From the NCBI GenBank assembly GCA_027596195.1, contig JADGJG010000485.1:1-18534 (forward strand): a stretch of DNA of 18,534 nt. The letters are read 5' to 3'. The notes below the pieces were generated by a model. That model saw only the letters and a program-made list of their open reading frames with translations, did no database searches and was not told where the DNA came from. Below are positions 15,647 through 18,534 of this stretch, piece after piece. The DNA comes from Podochytrium sp. JEL0797. Taxonomy: Eukaryota > Chytridiomycota > Chytridiomycetes > Chytridiales > Chytriomycetaceae. The position numbers were made by a program, and so were the translations under genes. Positions within the stretch are counted from its first letter, which is position 1; the number at the start of each line of letters is the position of its first letter.

Positions 15647-18284
15647 ATGAACGGCGACACGGTCGTTGGCGAGATTTCGCAGTGCGCGTCGCCCACGGCC
15701 TTGGCGCCCGTGGAATCTTCCCATACCGGCAGTCCCACTGCGAACGCCGCCGCCCTAGTGAACCACTCTGTGGGATCTGGCAGCTCATCACCAAGCACCC
15801 TCAATTACAATTCACCACCAGGCGCCGTAGCCAGATTCTCTAGTTCGACATCAGGTGCCCTGGCCGCCTCTTCTCCGCCCGCCATCGCCGTCGATGAACT
15901 CGCTTCGCCCTTCCGATTTGTCGCACGCGCAAAAATCTCATTTCAAACCCAATCACATGAAGAAGAATACTTCTCGGACACAACACCGACCCCATCTTCT
16001 CGCCCCTTCAAGAGGACAATGTCAGAGGGCACCTTGTCGCAAATGCGCGTGACCCCTCCTCCCACAGCAACATCAACTGCTCGGATACAAGACATTCAAT
16101 CTCCGAAACGCGCCATCATACGAAAATGGCTTTCAGGATTCTCCTCCGCCTCCTCTTCTCCATCTTCCACACCCACCTTGATTCCATTGTCCGAATTTGG
16201 CTCCCCGCTGCAGCACGTTGCCTCCTCGCCCCTGTTTGTGCCGTCCTCGGCCGAGACCCGGTTGGAAGAAACGGCCGATGTTCTGGGTGTCCAACGACCC
16301 GAAGATGTGGCCATTCTGTTGCAGAACGAAGGCATCAGTACTTGGGCGACCGTGTTGGCGGTGGGGAGGGATGCGAATCGAAATGGAGCTCCCGTTGTGG
16401 AAGACGATCCTGACGCCAAGGAGAAGGAGAATACCGAAAAGAGCGAATTCGAAGATGTTCCTTCTGCTTCCGAGGTGGATCCGTCAGAGCATAAGAGACC
16501 CTATTTCACGAGGTCGGTGCGATCCACTCCGAGGTTGCGCAAACGCGGACAGAGGCTATCGATCGGGAAACGATCGTCCACTGCATCTATGCCCGTGAAA
16601 TCAGAGGACGAGGTTTGTTTTTCTCTTTCTCTGGCGAGCGCGTGGCGCATCTCTTTCCCCCCTTAAATTCCCCCAAATTCCCCGACTTGAACCCAGGCCA
16701 TGAAACGCGACTTTATTCTCAAACTTGCACGCGCATTGACACAATACGGGGCTCCATCGCATCGTCTCGAATACCATTTGGCTCAAGTCGCGACAGTTTT
16801 GAAGATTGACGCGGATTTCATCATTTTCCCTGGAGTTGTCATGTCGAGTTTTGGGGGCGGCGAGAAGCACACCTCCTCAACGCATTTCGTTCGACAGAAC
16901 CAAGGAATCAACAGTTGAGTTTTTTTTGGTCCATTTTTCAATTTGTTTGGGGTTTTCTCCCTCTCTCTTCGTTAACCGGATATTCTTTCTCGTCTGGGCG
17001 AAACGCCAGTGGGGAAACTCGCGCAAGTCAACGCCCTCTGCATGACACTCACCCAAAACCTCATCACCGTCCCCAACGCCTTGGACCTCCTCGAAGGCGT
17101 ACGCGCCGCCAGCGATTACCCCTGGTGGGTCGGTGTCGCCATCTTCCCCGTCTCCTCGTTCTCAATCGCACTCGTGCTGTTCCAGTTAACCTGGCTCGAA
17201 TCCGTCGTGGCGGGCCTCTTGGGCGTCCTTGTCGGGTTCTTGAACTTGGCGGCGGAAAAATATTCAACCTTGTTGTACCTGCTCGAATTTGTGAGCGCGT
17301 TGGGGAGCGCTTTTTTGACGAGGAGTGTGCAGGCGCCGCTGTGGGGGACTGGGAATTGTTTGCGGTGGATGCCGGTGACTTTGAGTTCGGTGGCGCTGTT
17401 TTTGCCAGGGTTACCGTTGACGGTGGCCATTATTGACTTGTCGAGTCGAAATTTGGTTTCGGGGACGGTTCGAATGTTTGGTACAATTACTCCCCCCCCC
17501 CCCAAAAAAAAACCGCCGTTTCTCCACCTGTTCCAGCAACTCTGTCCTTGCTCAAGTTTCTGATTCATAAAAACAGGCTCCCTCTTCACCGCCATGCTTC
17601 TCGGGTTCGGAATGACGATTGGATCCACAGCCGTGTTTTGGGCCGTGGACAACACGGACTCGCAGACGTGTGGGGAACCTACGAGTCAGTGGTGGGCCAT
17701 CATCTTTTTCATTCCCATGTCCATGTCGTTGAATTTGTTGTTCCAAGGTTTGTAAAATAACCTCCGTCTCGATTGCACTCTAATTTCAAATAACAAAAAC
17801 CCCAACTCAGCAAACAAACACCAATGGGCCCCCATGATCCTCACAGCCGCCCTCGGCTTCCTCACGAACGTGATGCTCAACAAAGTCGATCAACTCGCAC
17901 ACCAACCGACCGTCATCACGGCGCTCTGCGGCGTTGTGATTGGGTGCGCGTCGAATTTGTATGCACGTGTAACGAACGAAGTCGCGATTGCGCCTATTCT
18001 CGCAGGGATTTTGTTACAGGTACCGGGAAGTTTGAGTGTCAAGTCGACGTTGAATTTTTTTGCGAGGGGGAGTGGGGGTGGTGAGGGGGGGGGTGCTGCG
18101 GCGAATGTTTTGAATGGGGTTGAGTTTACTTTTGAGGTAAGATGGTCTGCGTGTTTGTCCGAATTTTGACACTTTGCTTGCATAGATGTTATCAATTGGG
18201 ATGAGTCTGGCGATTGGGCTGTTTGTGGCCACATTCATTGTGTTTCCAATCAAGGGACCCAAGGGGAAATATTTTACAATTTAG
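15647..18284 (+). CDS. Prm10/ThrE-family multispanning transporter with long disordered N-terminus
   Basis: Six exons: 15647-16612, 16697-16913, 17010-17480, 17577-17747, 17811-18136 and 18186-18284, giving 749 aa. Introns are 84, 96, 96, 63 and 49 nt, all GT-AG. The start is the first ATG of the frame (GGGATGA). Residues 1-320 are Ser/Pro/Thr-rich, predicted disordered, with basic patches (KRPYFTRSVRSTPRLRKRGQR). Residues 323-395 hold the family's cytosolic signature FILKLARALTQYGAPSHRLE and IDADFIIFPGVVMSSF, then VRQNQGIN-M-GKL. About ten TM helices follow, including LFLPGLPLTVAIIDLSSRNLVSGTVRMFGS (a family core: a Pro-Gly loop, then the SRN-x-SGxxR segment), WWAIIFFIPMSMSLNLLFQ and a C-terminal GLFVATFIVFPI. 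Fungal Prm10 and bacterial ThrE (threonine/serine exporter) share this fold. The substrate here is not known. A Gly-rich loop at about 690-700 is unusual. Confidence 0.93.
17481..17576 (+). other. Intron 3 of the Prm10-like gene with C12-A9 run
   Basis: This 96-nt intron has donor GTACAA and acceptor AACAG. It contains 12 C (17492-17503) followed by nine A. Splicing G to GC restores the Gly of the conserved RMFGS segment. Confidence 0.85.
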
Positions 18285-18534
18285 AAATATTTAGAGATGA
18301 AGGATAGAAAAGGATGGGAAGGGATGTTATGCTCATCGAGTTGCGGCGCTGTTCCAAAAACACGCTTGTTTCGCATTGCATTTTTCTGGCATTTTTCCAG
18401 CATTTTTCCACGGGGTCGGTGATTCACCCAAAAAAATGGCAATCGGTGAAAATTTTCAAAATCATTTGAAATGAGTTGCAGTGATGCAAAAGGCCTCGAT
18501 GCAAGGTACTCCAGCAGGCCAGCCTTGTTTGCGA
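18285..18534. other. Downstream of the Prm10-like gene, no gene seen
   Basis: Low-complexity 3' flank with a short direct repeat GCATTTTTC at 18378, 18389 and 18400 (11-nt spacing). No canonical AATAAA follows the stop codon and no further reading frame is supported. Confidence 0.5.

Overview
The window is nuclear DNA of a eukaryote. Genes are split by short GT-AG introns (mostly 49-96 nt, with longer first introns in the ribosomal protein genes), they lie on both strands, and several are followed by AATAAA. The V-ATPase subunit d, the RPL24/RPS25 proteins, the fused ThrE/Prm10-type transporter, the tubby-like protein and the small single-span PPxY-type membrane proteins together point to a fungus. 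An early-diverging lineage such as a chytrid is my best guess, but this is inference, because no rRNA or mitochondrial marker is present.

Layout: (1) 1-158 is G-rich low-complexity DNA ending in a run of 43 G. It lies in an intron of (2) a minus-strand gene with a degenerate adenylate/UMP-CMP kinase-like domain (159-1459, incomplete at its 3' end). (3) Twelve bases away, head to head, starts the V-ATPase subunit d gene (VMA6, 1472-3039, seven exons). (4) A small universal-stress-protein-like gene follows at 3648-4148. (5) 4234-6091 holds an intact single-TM Tyr/Pro/Gln-rich protein gene (4970-5482) between two decayed copies that share the same 1-nt frameshift. A diverged, intact relative with a PPGY motif sits at 8114-8533. 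(6) Between them lie relics of a coiled-coil exon pair and of a C2H2 zinc-finger array (6634-7922). (7) A tubby C-terminal-like protein with a long Ser-Pro insertion (8860-9942) is followed by a truncated tandem copy of its 3' end (10042-10300). (8) 10304-11436 is mostly unexplained, with a weak two-exon minus-strand candidate and a diverged inverted repeat. (9) RPS25 (minus) and RPL24 (plus) diverge across about 2 kb that contains a Cys-rich minus-strand gene relic. Each has a start-codon-only or nearly start-codon-only first exon and a first intron of 422-432 nt. (10) A six-exon Prm10/ThrE-family transporter gene (15647-18284) closes the window.

The housekeeping genes (VMA6, RPS25, RPL24) have clean splice models and give proteins of the expected length. 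The accessory part (4.2-14.2 kb) is a zone of local duplication and decay. Two fungal cell-surface-type families in it, the RCR-like membrane proteins and the tubby-like protein, carry PPxY-type motifs that could bind WW-domain ubiquitin ligases. I see no operon-like logic, as expected for a fungus, and no selfish element I can name. All splice models were made by eye from GT/AG sites, reading frame and family resemblance.
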